Shown here piece after piece: positions 1 through 8,243 of a stretch of DNA of 64,000 nt. The position numbers and the translations under genes were made by a program. Each line of letters opens with the position of its first letter. Positions within the stretch are counted from its first letter, which is position 1. The DNA is from Aliiroseovarius sp. F20344. Its GTDB lineage: Bacteria > Pseudomonadota > Alphaproteobacteria > Rhodobacterales > Rhodobacteraceae. Where the stretch lies: the NCBI RefSeq assembly GCF_023016155.1, contig NZ_JALKBG010000002.1:1-64000 (forward strand). Reading direction: 5' to 3'. A model generated the notes under the pieces. That model saw only the letters and a list, made by a program, of their open reading frames with translations, ran no database searches and was not told the DNA's origin.

Positions 1-317
1 TGCTTGGCCTCGACCGCGTCGGCGACCTCGTCCAGAAACAAGCCTGTAAACGCACCCGCTACGGGCACCATCAGAACAACTGACAAGACGATCATCAGCA
101 GGATGGATGCCCAAAGCGCCAGCCCCTCGATCCAGTTCACCTCGCCGATAAAGGGCAACGACAACGTGTCAGGCACCAGAAAACCAACCAGCCATGTCAT
201 GCCGAAAGTCACCGCCACCAACAAGCCGACCGTTAGGCCAAGTCCCTTCAGCAGCACATTGCGAAAGCGCGGGTCACTTAGCTGACCCAGCGCGCGGAAG
301 AAATCGTCAAACATCAT
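1..317 (-). CDS. EI24-domain (CysZ-like) membrane protein, N-terminal part
   Basis: Reading the minus strand from ATG at 317 gives an open frame to the window edge (105 codons), beginning MMFDDFFRALGQLSDPRF. It has a hydrophobic segment near residues 24-50 and a second near 70-95, as expected for the EI24 / CysZ-like family of multi-pass inner-membrane proteins. Some members are linked to sulfate uptake, but the substrate of this one cannot be told. The C-terminus lies outside the window. The ATG overlaps the stop of the upstream nitroreductase by 4 nt (ATGA), so the two are probably co-translated. Family assignment rests on overall pattern and on the usual nitroreductase neighbour in Rhodobacterales. 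Confidence 0.72.
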   Translation of the reverse strand, partial: MMFDDFFRALGQLSDPRFRNVLLKGLGLTVGLLVAVTFGMTWLVGFLVPDTLSLPFIGEVNWIEGLALWASILLMIVLSVVLMVPVAGAFTGLFLDEVADAVEAK

Positions 318-892
318 GTCTCGATCCAAGTGGTTTTTGCGTCCAAATCCGGGCGCGGACGCTCGGGTGGGGCGGTTGTTTCGGTGCCTATATGAATGAT
401 CCCTGCAACGCTTTCATGGCTTGCCAGCCCGAAGGCGTCGCGGGTGAAATCCGCGTCAAAGCTGGCCCAGCCAGACAGCCAATTCGCCCCCCAGCCGGAT
501 GCCAGCGCCGCGTTCAAAAGCGCAAGGCAAACGGCCCCTGCGGAATAGGTCTGTTCGATCGCGGGCACTTTTTCCGAGGCAATCGGGCTTTCAACCACCA
601 CAACAGCCATGGGGCTGCGGGCGTAGGCCAATTGCTCTTTCTCGATCTTGGCGGCGTCATGGCCCAGCGCTGCACCGCGTTTCGCCACAAGATCATGCGC
701 GCGCGCCATTGCGGTCCCAGACAGCACAACAAAGCGCCATGGCTCAAGCTTGCCGTGATCGGGCGTGCGGGCCGCTGCGGTCAGGATGGTGTGCACAGTG
801 TCGCGATCCGGGCCGGGACTGGTCAGTGTTTTGGCCGGGCGGGATCGGCGGGTCAGCAGAAAATTCAGAGCGGCTTGGTTGCGGTCAGGCAT
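314..892 (-). CDS. nitroreductase family protein (YdjA-like)
   Basis: A 192-residue protein with the fold signature of FMN-dependent nitroreductases of the short YdjA type. An early RRSR segment (about residues 15-18) fits phosphate binding of FMN, followed by AARTPDHGKLEPWRFVV, the typical 'APSHGNLQPWRF'-like stretch, and a C-terminal GIIHIGT strand. It would reduce nitro or quinone compounds with NAD(P)H in the cytoplasm; the true substrate is unknown. The start at 892 (MPDRNQAAL) is chosen over one 14 codons earlier because AAGGAC lies at proper distance upstream. It overlaps the EI24 gene by 4 nt. Confidence 0.85.
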   Translation of the reverse strand: MPDRNQAALNFLLTRRSRPAKTLTSPGPDRDTVHTILTAAARTPDHGKLEPWRFVVLSGTAMARAHDLVAKRGAALGHDAAKIEKEQLAYARSPMAVVVVESPIASEKVPAIEQTYSAGAVCLALLNAALASGWGANWLSGWASFDADFTRDAFGLASHESVAGIIHIGTETTAPPERPRPDLDAKTTWIET

Positions 893-990
893 GTCTTGTC
901 CTTTGGTCAAAGCAAATCTTGCTTGGCCGCACACCCGCGGCTGGCTGAGGCTTATGTCGGGTTTGCGGGCGGCCTCGTCAAGATGTTAAG

Positions 991-2103
991 TCACTTTACA
1001 TTAAAGAAATCTGACATCTCGCCCAGATGATCCGAGAAGAATGCCTGTGCCTTCGCGCTTGGTTGACGGGCGACAAATGTCTCGGCCAAGGGATCTGGCG
1101 CATGGATATCAGCGCCCGACATCTCTTCCAGTACTGCGTGGCCACAGAAGGGGACATAGACTTCGGAATAGCCGCCTTCATGCGCCATCATCAGACGCCC
1201 GTCACACAGCTCATCCGCCAGCGCCATGACCATGCGGGTCATATGACGGAACGTATCTGCCGTGGCCAACATGCACGACAGAGGATCAATCACTGCCGCG
1301 TCATAGCCATTGGCGATCACGATAACTTCTGGCTCAAAGGCGCTGATCGCAGGAATAACCAACCGCTCCATCGCTTCAAGATATGTTGCATGCCCACCAC
1401 CCGGTGGCAGAGGAATATTCATATTCGCGCCCTGCCCGGCCCCCTCGCCGCGTACATCAGAGTCGCCCGAATCCATCGGATAGTTGCGTTCCTGATGGAT
1501 CGAGATGGTCAGAACGTCTGGATCTTCGATAAACACGGCTTCGGTCCCATTGCCGTGATGCACATCCCAATCCAGCACCACGAAACGCTTAGCCAACCCC
1601 TTGGTTTGTGCGGATCGGATCGCAATCGCCAAATTTGCCAACAAACAAAACCCATTGGGAAAATCGGGAAGGCAATGGTGCCCCGGCGGGCGTGACAGCG
1701 CATAGGCATTGTCGACCTCGCCGCGCAAAACAGCTTCCAGCGCCGCCACAGACAGGCCCGTGGACAGCGCGGCGATCTCGTACCCACCTTGACCAAATGG
1801 CGTGCGCAGCCCCAGTTCGCCGCCCCCAGCATCTGACGTGGCTTTAAATTCTTTCAGGAAGGATGCGGGATGCACCAAAGACAGCGTCTCAAACGTTGCC
1901 TCAGTGGCGCTTCGTGCCTCTAGCGACCGGGTCAGACCGGTTACATCCATCAGGTTTTTCAACCGTCGCTTGGTTTCAGGGTTTTCCGGCAATCCGCCCG
2001 CGGCCAAGGGCTGTACCAACCCGCCAACTGGCAGGTTGCCAGCATAGTTGCCACCCGAATGCCAAAAGCACTTCTCGTCCCAGAAAAAACCCGTTCTGCG
2101 CAT
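991..2103 (-). CDS. histone deacetylase-like amidohydrolase (class II type)
   Basis: A 370-residue member of the arginase/deacetylase superfamily, bacterial HDAC-like and acetylpolyamine amidohydrolase branch. Visible elements are RPPGHH (138-143) with the paired catalytic histidines, DWDVHHGNGT with zinc ligands Asp180 and His182, a third zinc Asp at 268 in ANGYDAA, and the transition-state Tyr312 in EGGYSEVY. All catalytic positions are therefore present. It probably deacetylates an acetylated amine or lysine in the cytoplasm; substrate not deducible. The ATG at 2103 follows a strong GGAGG, so the 21 codons upstream in the same frame are not used. Divergent from the DUF167 gene. Confidence 0.88.
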   Translation of the reverse strand: MRRTGFFWDEKCFWHSGGNYAGNLPVGGLVQPLAAGGLPENPETKRRLKNLMDVTGLTRSLEARSATEATFETLSLVHPASFLKEFKATSDAGGGELGLRTPFGQGGYEIAALSTGLSVAALEAVLRGEVDNAYALSRPPGHHCLPDFPNGFCLLANLAIAIRSAQTKGLAKRFVVLDWDVHHGNGTEAVFIEDPDVLTISIHQERNYPMDSGDSDVRGEGAGQGANMNIPLPPGGGHATYLEAMERLVIPAISAFEPEVIVIANGYDAAVIDPLSCMLATADTFRHMTRMVMALADELCDGRLMMAHEGGYSEVYVPFCGHAVLEEMSGADIHAPDPLAETFVARQPSAKAQAFFSDHLGEMSDFFNVK

Positions 2104-2175
2104 GCCAACCTCCTGTTTTCTGCACAGTGACCCAGGAACCTTGCGTCGTCCAGCCCAGCGCGGCACTCTGATCGA

Positions 2176-2433
2176 ATGAAGAAGGATGAACTCTCACATC
2201 TTGCGCAAGATGGTGCACGGATCGCGGTGCGGGTGACACCGAAGGCGTCGCGGAACGAGGTCGCATTGCGTGATGGACAGATACGAGTGGCGACGACAGC
2301 CATGCCTGAAGATGGGAAAGCCAACAAGGCCGTGCAGAAACTTCTGGCCAGCGCCCTTGGAATTGCAAAATCGCGCCTTGAACTGATCCAAGGCGCGACT
2401 TCAAAAGATAAGGTGTTTCAGATCAAAGGTTGA
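2176..2433 (+). CDS. DUF167 / YggU family protein
   Basis: An 85-residue protein of the YggU (DUF167) family. It shows the family core RIAVRVTPKASRNEV near the N-terminus and the GKANKAVQKLLA segment in the middle, followed by a SRLELIQGATSKDKVFQI strand. Small proteins of this family have no settled biochemical role. It runs away from the HDAC-like gene and its stop codon directly abuts, tail to tail, that of the DUF805 gene, with no spacer. The ribosome-binding site is weak. The start is set by family length. Confidence 0.85.
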   Translation: MKKDELSHLAQDGARIAVRVTPKASRNEVALRDGQIRVATTAMPEDGKANKAVQKLLASALGIAKSRLELIQGATSKDKVFQIKG

Positions 2434-2862
2434 TCAGCTACCCGAAGGCGGGATGGACGATGTTGCGTAGTCACCGTCATCATGATGGTCGATCACGCCA
2501 CCCAGCGGATCGTTGCCATACTGGTTCGGCCCATCGGTACCCTTCTGACACATCCAATAGATCAGGACGATCCAACCGATGATCGGAATAAGGATCAAAA
2601 GCATCCACCACGCGGACTTGTCGTAGTCGTGCAGGCGGCGCGAAGTAACGGCCAGACTGGGCAGTAGAGTTGCCAGCGAGAACAGATCGCTGAGCGGCGA
2701 GAAAAGCTCACCCCAACCAAAGACCACGCCGTCAATTAACCCAAGCACGATCGACGCAATGATGATGAAAAGAGTGTACCACCAGTATTCACTGCGTGCG
2801 GCACGGCCGGAAAAGGTAACGTATTTCTGGAAACACGTTCTGACTGCGGTTTGAAAATCCAT
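2434..2862 (-). CDS. DUF805 family inner-membrane protein
   Basis: A 142-residue protein with the DUF805 layout: an amphipathic start with FSGRAARSEYWWYTLF (about 17-32), then three or four membrane segments, the conserved SRRLHDYDKSAWWMLL around 74-89, and a soluble tail with KGTDGPNQYGNDP. The family is widespread in bacteria and of unknown role. An AAGGA precedes the ATG at good distance. It lies 15 nt downstream of plsY on the same strand and so is the last gene of the pyrB-to-plsY cluster, probably read by the same transcript. Confidence 0.85.
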   Translation of the reverse strand: MDFQTAVRTCFQKYVTFSGRAARSEYWWYTLFIIIASIVLGLIDGVVFGWGELFSPLSDLFSLATLLPSLAVTSRRLHDYDKSAWWMLLILIPIIGWIVLIYWMCQKGTDGPNQYGNDPLGGVIDHHDDGDYATSSIPPSGS

Positions 2863-2877
2863 TGGAACTGATCCTTG

Positions 2878-3495
2878 CTATTCTTGGCTTTGCTTGCGCC
2901 CTATGCGTGGCTCTTCGCCCGATTTGATGCGCGCGATGTTTGCGCGATGCCGGTAGAAAATCAAGACCGCCAGTGCAACCGAGATAAGAACCAAACTGTT
3001 CCATCCCAAAAACAGAGCAATCACTGGCGACAAAGCAGCAGCAACCAATGCAGCCAAAGAAGAAATGCGGAACACAAGCGCTGTGACAAGCCAAGTGGCA
3101 CAAGCCGCAAGCCCTAACGGGAAGGCCAAGGCCAGCATTGTGCCCAGCCATGTGGCGACGCCTTTGCCGCCTTTGAAGCCAAGAAATACTGGGAAGCAAT
3201 GGCCAAGGAAGGCCGCAAAACCTGCCAGTTGGGCTGCGTCCTCGGCAAACATTGCGCGGGCCAGCAGGACGGCTGCTCCGCCCTTACCCGCATCTCCGAT
3301 CAGGGTCAGAAATGCTGCCAGTTTGTTGCCAGTGCGCAGGACATTGGTTGCGCCAATATTACCTGACCCGATCTGGCGCAGGTCACCCAGACCAAAGAGC
3401 CGCGCCATGACGATACCGAAAGGGATAGATCCCAGCAGATAGCCGGCGACAGCCACCAACGCGAGAACGGGAAGAGAGGTCAGAAGCTCAGGCAT
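2878..3495 (-). CDS. plsY: glycerol-3-phosphate acyltransferase PlsY
   Basis: A 205-residue polytopic membrane enzyme. PlsY transfers the acyl chain of acyl-phosphate to glycerol 3-phosphate, the first step of phospholipid synthesis together with PlsX. Diagnostic motifs are GSIPFG (22-27), GSGNIGATN (43-51) and GFKGGKGVAT in the middle, matching the three conserved PlsY loops. Two adjacent ATG codons (3498 and 3495) follow GGAGG; the second has the better spacing and is chosen. The start overlaps the stop of the pyrC-like gene by 8 nt, which points to coupled translation. The link between pyrimidine and lipid genes is a matter of gene order only. Confidence 0.93.
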   Translation of the reverse strand: MPELLTSLPVLALVAVAGYLLGSIPFGIVMARLFGLGDLRQIGSGNIGATNVLRTGNKLAAFLTLIGDAGKGGAAVLLARAMFAEDAAQLAGFAAFLGHCFPVFLGFKGGKGVATWLGTMLALAFPLGLAACATWLVTALVFRISSLAALVAAALSPVIALFLGWNSLVLISVALAVLIFYRHRANIARIKSGEEPRIGRKQSQE

Positions 3496-4759
3496 CATCG
3501 CCTCCGAAAACACGTTCCCCGGCGACCCAAGTGCCCAGAACCTTGCCTTCCATCCGCGTGCCATCGAACGGCGTGTTCTTGGATTTGGAGTTCAACAGGA
3601 ACCGGTCCAGTACGAAAGGAGCGTCGGGATCAAACAGGACCAAATCGGCCGGGGCGCCTTGCGAAAGCTCTCCGCCCGGCAAACCAAAACGACGGGCCGG
3701 GTTCAAAGACAGCGCCCGCCACAATGTCGGAAGATCGATCAGACCTGCATGCACCAAACGCATGGCGGCGGGCAGCAGTGTTTCTAACGCCACCGCACCG
3801 GATGCAGCTTCTTCGAACGGCAGGCGTTTGCTTTCCTCATCCTGCGGAGTGTGCATGGATGAAATGATGTCGATAAGGCCAGAGGCCACAGCCTCGGCCA
3901 TGGCCAACCGGTCGTCTTCGGATCGTAGCGGCGGCTTCACCTTGAAGAAGGTGCGGTAGTCGCCCACGTCAAATTCGTTCAGCGTCAGGTGGTGGATATT
4001 CACCCCGGCGCTGACGTCGAGCCCTGCCTCTTTCGCTCGCTCCAAAGCCGGCAGAGATTTCGCCGTCGACAGGTTGTCGGCGTGATAGGCCACACCCGTC
4101 ATTTCGACCAAGGCAAGGTCACGCTCCAACCCCATGCGCTCTGCCTGAGGGCTAACAGCGGGCAAACCGCGCAGCGACGCAAACTTACCCGAAGTCACAG
4201 CCGCCCCTTTCGACAGTTGAGGGTCTTGCGGATGGCCTATGATCAAAGCCCCCAGTGAGCGTGCATAGGTCATGGCACGGGAATACACTTTGTTGTCGGT
4301 CACCACGTGGTCACAATCGGTGAAAGCAACTGCACCCGCATCCATCATAAAGCCCATCTCGACCATTTCGCGCCCAGCGCGTTCCTTGGTCAATGCCCCC
4401 ATAGAATGAACATTCACCGGGGCCACTTGCCCCGCGCGGCGGGTGACAAAGGCCAGCGTTTCAGGCGTGTCCACGGCTGGCGTTGTGTCTGGGCGAATAA
4501 CCATCGTTGTCACGCCGCCCGCAGCAGCCGCCATCCCAGCCGTGCGGAAGCTTTCCTTGTGACGCTCGCCCGGCTCACCGATCTTCACACCGATATCGAC
4601 AATGCCGGGGGCCAGGCATTTCCCACCGCAGTCGATGACGTCGCCAACCTCGCCAGTATTCACGCCGGTGATCAACCCGCCCTCGATGGTCAGACTTCCA
4701 AGCGTATCCGTCCCGGTTTCCGGGTCGATCAGGCGGGCGTTGATGAAAGTGGTGGTCAT
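3488..4759 (-). CDS. dihydroorotase-like protein, probably catalytically inactive (PyrC'/PyrX type)
   Basis: A 423-residue amidohydrolase-fold protein resembling class I dihydroorotase over its length (GGVTTMV, IHHLTL, KPPLRSEDDR, NPARRFGL). The metal-binding HxH after the first strand is replaced: the sequence reads DIGVKIGEPGERHKES with Gly57 and Lys59 at the two histidine positions, and the catalytic Asp of the usual DHAP motif is Met302 (MHTP). Such a protein should not bind zinc or hydrolyse dihydroorotate. In Pseudomonas a similar inactive homologue is an obligate structural partner of aspartate carbamoyltransferase, and pyrB lies in this same cluster. An active PyrC is then expected elsewhere in the genome. 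The start overlaps the preceding gene by 4 nt. Confidence 0.88.
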   Translation of the reverse strand: MTTTFINARLIDPETGTDTLGSLTIEGGLITGVNTGEVGDVIDCGGKCLAPGIVDIGVKIGEPGERHKESFRTAGMAAAAGGVTTMVIRPDTTPAVDTPETLAFVTRRAGQVAPVNVHSMGALTKERAGREMVEMGFMMDAGAVAFTDCDHVVTDNKVYSRAMTYARSLGALIIGHPQDPQLSKGAAVTSGKFASLRGLPAVSPQAERMGLERDLALVEMTGVAYHADNLSTAKSLPALERAKEAGLDVSAGVNIHHLTLNEFDVGDYRTFFKVKPPLRSEDDRLAMAEAVASGLIDIISSMHTPQDEESKRLPFEEAASGAVALETLLPAAMRLVHAGLIDLPTLWRALSLNPARRFGLPGGELSQGAPADLVLFDPDAPFVLDRFLLNSKSKNTPFDGTRMEGKVLGTWVAGERVFGGDDA

Positions 4760-5295
4760 GTTGCCTGTCCTTTGGATTGCACTTCGCGCATCAAGCGGAA
4801 GACTTCGTCGCCTGAAACAATACGTTCAAAACCAATGGGTATTGTATAGGAGCCATTCTGAGTGCGCTTTACCTTCTCGGCAAAATAAACTGATGCCAGT
4901 TCACCAGCATGATAATCCAGCATCGTTTCTGGGGTTAGCGGATAGCTTTGAAGCTTTCGACCAACAATAGGTTGCTCAGTCGCAATAAATGCGCGCCGAT
5001 TTGTAAGCGTGTACCAACTATGTCGGCGTTTGAATGTTGGCCCGTAAACGACATTTATCAGTTGCCAGACTCCACCAGCGAAAATGATCAACCCAAACAT
5101 CCAAAAAACACCGCCTCCGCGCGACGCCATCGTCATCCAGAAAAGCGAAAACAACGTAACAAAGACCGCTGACCCGAGACGTGCAAACCCATTGACCTGA
5201 AAGTGAAACGCCTGATCTGGACGTCCCTGCCAAATAATCTTTTCCCCGTCATCCAGGTAACTTGTCCAGCCCAATTCCCGTAACGTTTCAGACAT
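4756..5295 (-). CDS. PH-like domain membrane protein (second of pair)
   Basis: A 179-residue protein of unknown function. After a soluble start with DDGEKIIWQGRPDQAF, it has two adjacent membrane segments (about 37-75), then a soluble domain with HSWYTLTNRRAFI that resembles the bacterial PH-like domains seen in YdbS/YdbT-type proteins. The neighbour at 5288-5752 carries the same W-x-LTNRR signature, so the two are likely distant paralogues. The ATG at 5295 overlaps the upstream stop by 8 nt (ATGTCTGA); a GTG two codons earlier is the alternative. Its own stop overlaps the pyrC-like start by 4 nt. A role at the membrane is inferred only. Confidence 0.75.
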   Translation of the reverse strand: MSETLRELGWTSYLDDGEKIIWQGRPDQAFHFQVNGFARLGSAVFVTLFSLFWMTMASRGGGVFWMFGLIIFAGGVWQLINVVYGPTFKRRHSWYTLTNRRAFIATEQPIVGRKLQSYPLTPETMLDYHAGELASVYFAEKVKRTQNGSYTIPIGFERIVSGDEVFRLMREVQSKGQAT

Positions 5296-5752
5296 CCCCA
5301 CCCTTTACTTTGACAATCGCGGCCTGCGTCGCTTTGGCGTCGGCCTGATATTTCAGCATGTATTTTTCGCCCGACAGTGTCACGACCTGCGCTGCGGTGA
5401 AAATGACATTCACCTTGTCGATGGACGTAAGCAGGATGGTACGGTTGCCGGGGCCTATCAAGCGGCGGTTGGTCAGGTGCCATGTGAAACCAAGCTGTTC
5501 CCTGGCAACATAAAGTCCGCGCACAGCGATAGCTGCCACTGCGCCAACAACACCCGCCCAAGAGTGCGGATTGCCCGTGTACATAAGGACGCCCGACATA
5601 AGCACCGAGCCGAGCGCCGCCAGCAACACATGCTCTTTCACATAAGTCGACAGGTTGCCCGAGAAGCTCTCGATCAGATTTTCGCCCGGCTCGAGCACGG
5701 GGCCAGTCTGGTTTTCCAAACGGGGTTCCAGCTCGAACTCTTGCTCAGACAT
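5288..5752 (-). CDS. PH-like domain membrane protein (first of pair)
   Basis: A 154-residue protein of unknown function. An acidic N-terminal stretch ([15 protein letters not shown]) and a [12 protein letters not shown] segment precede two hydrophobic helices (about 42-80). The C-terminal half, with [23 protein letters not shown] and [12 protein letters not shown], resembles a bacterial PH-like (bPH2/YdbS) domain. It sits directly between pyrB and a related membrane protein, overlapping each by 8 nt through the same string ATGTCTGA, so its synthesis is probably coupled to that of PyrB. No catalytic motif is seen. Confidence 0.75.
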   Translation of the reverse strand: MSEQEFELEPRLENQTGPVLEPGENLIESFSGNLSTYVKEHVLLAALGSVLMSGVLMYTGNPHSWAGVVGAVAAIAVRGLYVAREQLGFTWHLTNRRLIGPGNRTILLTSIDKVNVIFTAAQVVTLSGEKYMLKYQADAKATQAAIVKVKGGDV

Positions 5753-6707
5753 AGACGCCCTCAGTCTTTTCGGCCCGCTCCGCTTTCAAGTTGCGTGCCA
5801 GTAAGTCCATCGCAGCCATGCGCACAGCGACGCCCATCTCGACCTGTTCCTGAATGACGGATCGGTTGATGTCGTCGGCAATCGTTCCGTCGATCTCGAC
5901 CCCGCGGTTCATCGGGCCGGGGTGCATGACGATGGCATCGCCCTTGGCATGCGCCAGTTTCTCGGCGTCCAAACCATACCGATGATAGTATTCGCGTTCC
6001 GACGGGATAAAGCCACCGTCCATCCGCTCGCGTTGAAGGCGCAGCATCATGACGACGTCGGCGTCCTTCAGGCCCTCTTCCATGTCGTCATAGACCTCGA
6101 CCCCGAACTGGTCGATCTGGCTGGGCATCAGGGTGGGTGGGCCAACAAGACGCACGCGGTTTTCCATTTTGCCCAGAAGCATCAGGTTCGAGCGCGCGAC
6201 ACGGCTATGGGCAATGTCGCCGCAAATCGCCACGGTTAGGCGATGCAAGCGCCCCTTCTCGCGACGGATGGTTAGTGCATCCAAAAGCGCCTGTGTGGGG
6301 TGTTCATGTTTGCCGTCGCCCGCGTTCAGCACGGCGCAGTTCACCTTTTCAGCCAGCAAGTTCACAGCACCCGAGTGCGGGTGGCGCACAACCAGAAGGT
6401 CCGGATGCATGGCGTTCAGCGTCAGCGCCGTATCAATCAGCGTCTCACCCTTTTTGATGGACGATGCCTGCATCGCCATGTTCATCACATCCGCGCCCAG
6501 ACGCTTACCGGCAATCTCAAACGAGGCCTGCGTACGGGTGGAGTTTTCGAAAAACATATTGATCTGGGTAAGCCCAGCAAGCGCGTCAGAGCGTTTCTGA
6601 GCAGATCGGTTCAAATCCACATAGCTGTCAGCAAGGTCCAGAACGGATTTAATCTCTTCGGGGTGAAGCGGTTCGATCCCCAGAAGATGGCGTTGGCGGA
6701 ATGTCAT
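5745..6707 (-). CDS. pyrB: aspartate carbamoyltransferase catalytic chain
   Basis: A 320-residue enzyme that condenses carbamoyl phosphate with aspartate, the committed step of pyrimidine synthesis. The carbamoyl-phosphate loop STRT (56-59, in [13 protein letters not shown]), the HPTQALLD segment and the HPGPMNRG motif near the C-terminus are all intact, so it should be active. No regulatory pyrI is seen; the inactive dihydroorotase-like gene two genes downstream is the probable structural partner. It is the first gene of a six-gene minus-strand cluster, with a plausible promoter just upstream of its ATG. Confidence 0.96.
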   Translation of the reverse strand: MTFRQRHLLGIEPLHPEEIKSVLDLADSYVDLNRSAQKRSDALAGLTQINMFFENSTRTQASFEIAGKRLGADVMNMAMQASSIKKGETLIDTALTLNAMHPDLLVVRHPHSGAVNLLAEKVNCAVLNAGDGKHEHPTQALLDALTIRREKGRLHRLTVAICGDIAHSRVARSNLMLLGKMENRVRLVGPPTLMPSQIDQFGVEVYDDMEEGLKDADVVMMLRLQRERMDGGFIPSEREYYHRYGLDAEKLAHAKGDAIVMHPGPMNRGVEIDGTIADDINRSVIQEQVEMGVAVRMAAMDLLARNLKAERAEKTEGVYV

Positions 6708-6734
6708 ACGGGCCCCCGTCCTTGGTTCTCAGCG

Positions 6735-6763
6735 CTTATAGGGTCGGGCGGGTGTTTCGTCTA
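6735..6763 (-). promoter_or_regulatory. putative pyrB promoter
   Basis: On the minus strand TAGACG (6763-6758) and TATAAG (6740-6735) are 17 nt apart, each matching 4 or 5 of 6 positions of the sigma-70 consensus. The -10 ends about 27 nt before the pyrB ATG. It lies in the divergent gap to the uracil-DNA glycosylase gene. By eye only. Confidence 0.45.
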
Positions 6764-6822
6764 TCCCCTCTGTGGCGTCAGGGGCGTTTACCTTCTGTGC
6801 AGCCGCGCATAGGCTGCGGGGC

Positions 6823-7638
6823 ATGGAATCGGCACAAGACTGGCACAGCGCAAAAGCGCTTCTGGAATGGCATGTGGAACTGGGCGCAGTTGATGCGATC
6901 GGGGATACGCCTGTCGACCGCTATGCATTGGCACCGTCCGAGCCGAAACCCGCGCCTGAAGCCCAGAAATCCACTCCGGTCGATCTGCCCAAGCGGACCG
7001 CACCAACGCCACCACCTGCAGCCCCCAGCATCGACTATGTTGCACTGGCCAAACAGGCCGCGGCAGGCGCGCAAGATCTGGACGGATTGAAGGCCGCCAT
7101 GAAAGCGTTCGACGGCTGTGAGCTGAAGAAAGGCGCGCGAAACACGGTTATTTCAGACGGAAACCCCGCAGCCCGTGTGATGATCATCGGCGAGGCGCCG
7201 GGCCGTGACGAGGATATTGAAGGCAAGCCCTTTGTTGGTCGCGCAGGGCAGCTTTTGGACAAGATGTTCACAGCCATCGGCATGGGACGTGACGTGCCAC
7301 TTTCAAAAGATGCGATCTACATCACCAACGTTATGCCATGGCGTCCGCCGCAAAATCGCGACCCGGAACCCGCCGAGATGGCAATGATGGTCCCGTTCCT
7401 TGAGCGCCATGTGCAACTGGTCGCGCCCGAAGTGATTGTGCTTATGGGCAATACGCCTTGTCAGGCCGTGCTGGGCAAACGCGGCATCACCCGAATGCGC
7501 GGCCATTGGGACGAGGCGTGGGGCAAGCCCATCATGCCGATGTTCCACCCGGCCTATCTTCTGCGAAACCCCGCCGCCAAACGCGAGGCTTGGGCGGATT
7601 TGTTAGAGATTCAGGCCAAGCTGAGTAGTGGTACATGA
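6823..7638 (+). CDS. uracil-DNA glycosylase, family 4-like, lacking the Fe-S cysteines
   Basis: A 271-residue protein with a 95-residue proline-rich leader and a family-4-type uracil-DNA glycosylase domain. Motif A is GEAPGRDEDIEGKPFVG (123-139), the C-terminal motif is HPAYLLRNP (242-250), and NVMPWRPPQNRDP lies between. Classical family 4 enzymes bind a 4Fe-4S cluster through four cysteines. Here there are only two cysteines in all, Cys99 and Cys213, and Trp173 stands where a ligand Cys is usual, so a cluster is not expected. It should remove uracil from DNA by base-excision repair, but activity is inferred. ATG 6823 is chosen to fit the domain; the next gene overlaps its stop by 4 nt. Confidence 0.85.
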   Translation: MESAQDWHSAKALLEWHVELGAVDAIGDTPVDRYALAPSEPKPAPEAQKSTPVDLPKRTAPTPPPAAPSIDYVALAKQAAAGAQDLDGLKAAMKAFDGCELKKGARNTVISDGNPAARVMIIGEAPGRDEDIEGKPFVGRAGQLLDKMFTAIGMGRDVPLSKDAIYITNVMPWRPPQNRDPEPAEMAMMVPFLERHVQLVAPEVIVLMGNTPCQAVLGKRGITRMRGHWDEAWGKPIMPMFHPAYLLRNPAAKREAWADLLEIQAKLSSGT

Positions 7639-8242
7639 AAATACTGGCGTTCTCTGACCCACATCTCAGCCAGAAAGCGGCCAACACTCTTTTGACTGCC
7701 GCCAAGGATGCAGACCTGATTTTAGGCGTGGGTGATTTCGCGCAGCGGCGCGGTGGGTTGACGGAATATGTTACGCAGTTCGCCGATTGGGGCGCGCGCG
7801 CGATCTTCACCTCAGGAAACAACGAAAGCGATGCCGAGCTGCGAGACGCCGTTTCTGGGACCGGAATTCAGGTATTGCATGGCGAATGTGTCGAGGTTGA
7901 CGGCGTAATCATCGCGGGGATCGGGGCTGCGGTCCCGCCGCTCCCACCTCTACCTTGGCAGTCCTATGACCTGACCGAAGCTGAAGCCGCCGATTTGCTG
8001 GCTCCGATCACACATGCAGATATCCTGATTTCACACTCCCCTCCAAAGGTATTGCAGATCACCACAAGGACTTGGGAGCATTGGGATCAACTGCGATCCG
8101 CGACGCGGCCATCCGATTGGCACCACAGTATCTTCTATGTGGTCATGTGCATGACGCTTGGGGGGAAACCGGCCATATCGGCAAAACACAGGTGATGAAC
8201 CTTGGCCCAGTCCCGAACTGGATCACACTAGAAAGGGCTTAA
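7635..8242 (+). pseudogene. metallophosphoesterase, interrupted by a 1-nt frameshift
   Basis: The frame opened by ATG 7635 encodes a calcineurin-type phosphoesterase N-terminus: SDPHL (metal site 1), GVGDF, and SGNNE where GNHE is usual. After ISHSPPK (lysine codon 8046-8048) the frame runs into unrelated residues and stops at 8195. The -1 frame continues sensibly with GIADHHKDLGALGS, then LLCGHVHDAWG, the expected C-terminal metal motif, and ends at TAA 8240-8242. One missing G in the GG at 8048-8049 explains it; the repaired protein would be 202 residues. Either a real lesion or a sequencing error. No slippery heptamer is seen. It overlaps the glycosylase stop by 4 nt. Confidence 0.8.
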
Positions 8243-8243
8243 C

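Noticed and set aside
194-1030. 278-codon plus-strand frame over EI24 and nitroreductase
   Set aside because: Antisense to the two supported minus-strand genes, with odd composition rich in Arg, Gly and Cys.
8040-8055. Programmed -1 frameshift in the metallophosphoesterase
   Set aside because: The site reads CCA AAG GTA. It lacks an X XXY YYZ heptamer and I see no stimulating stem directly after it, so a deletion or sequence error is more likely.
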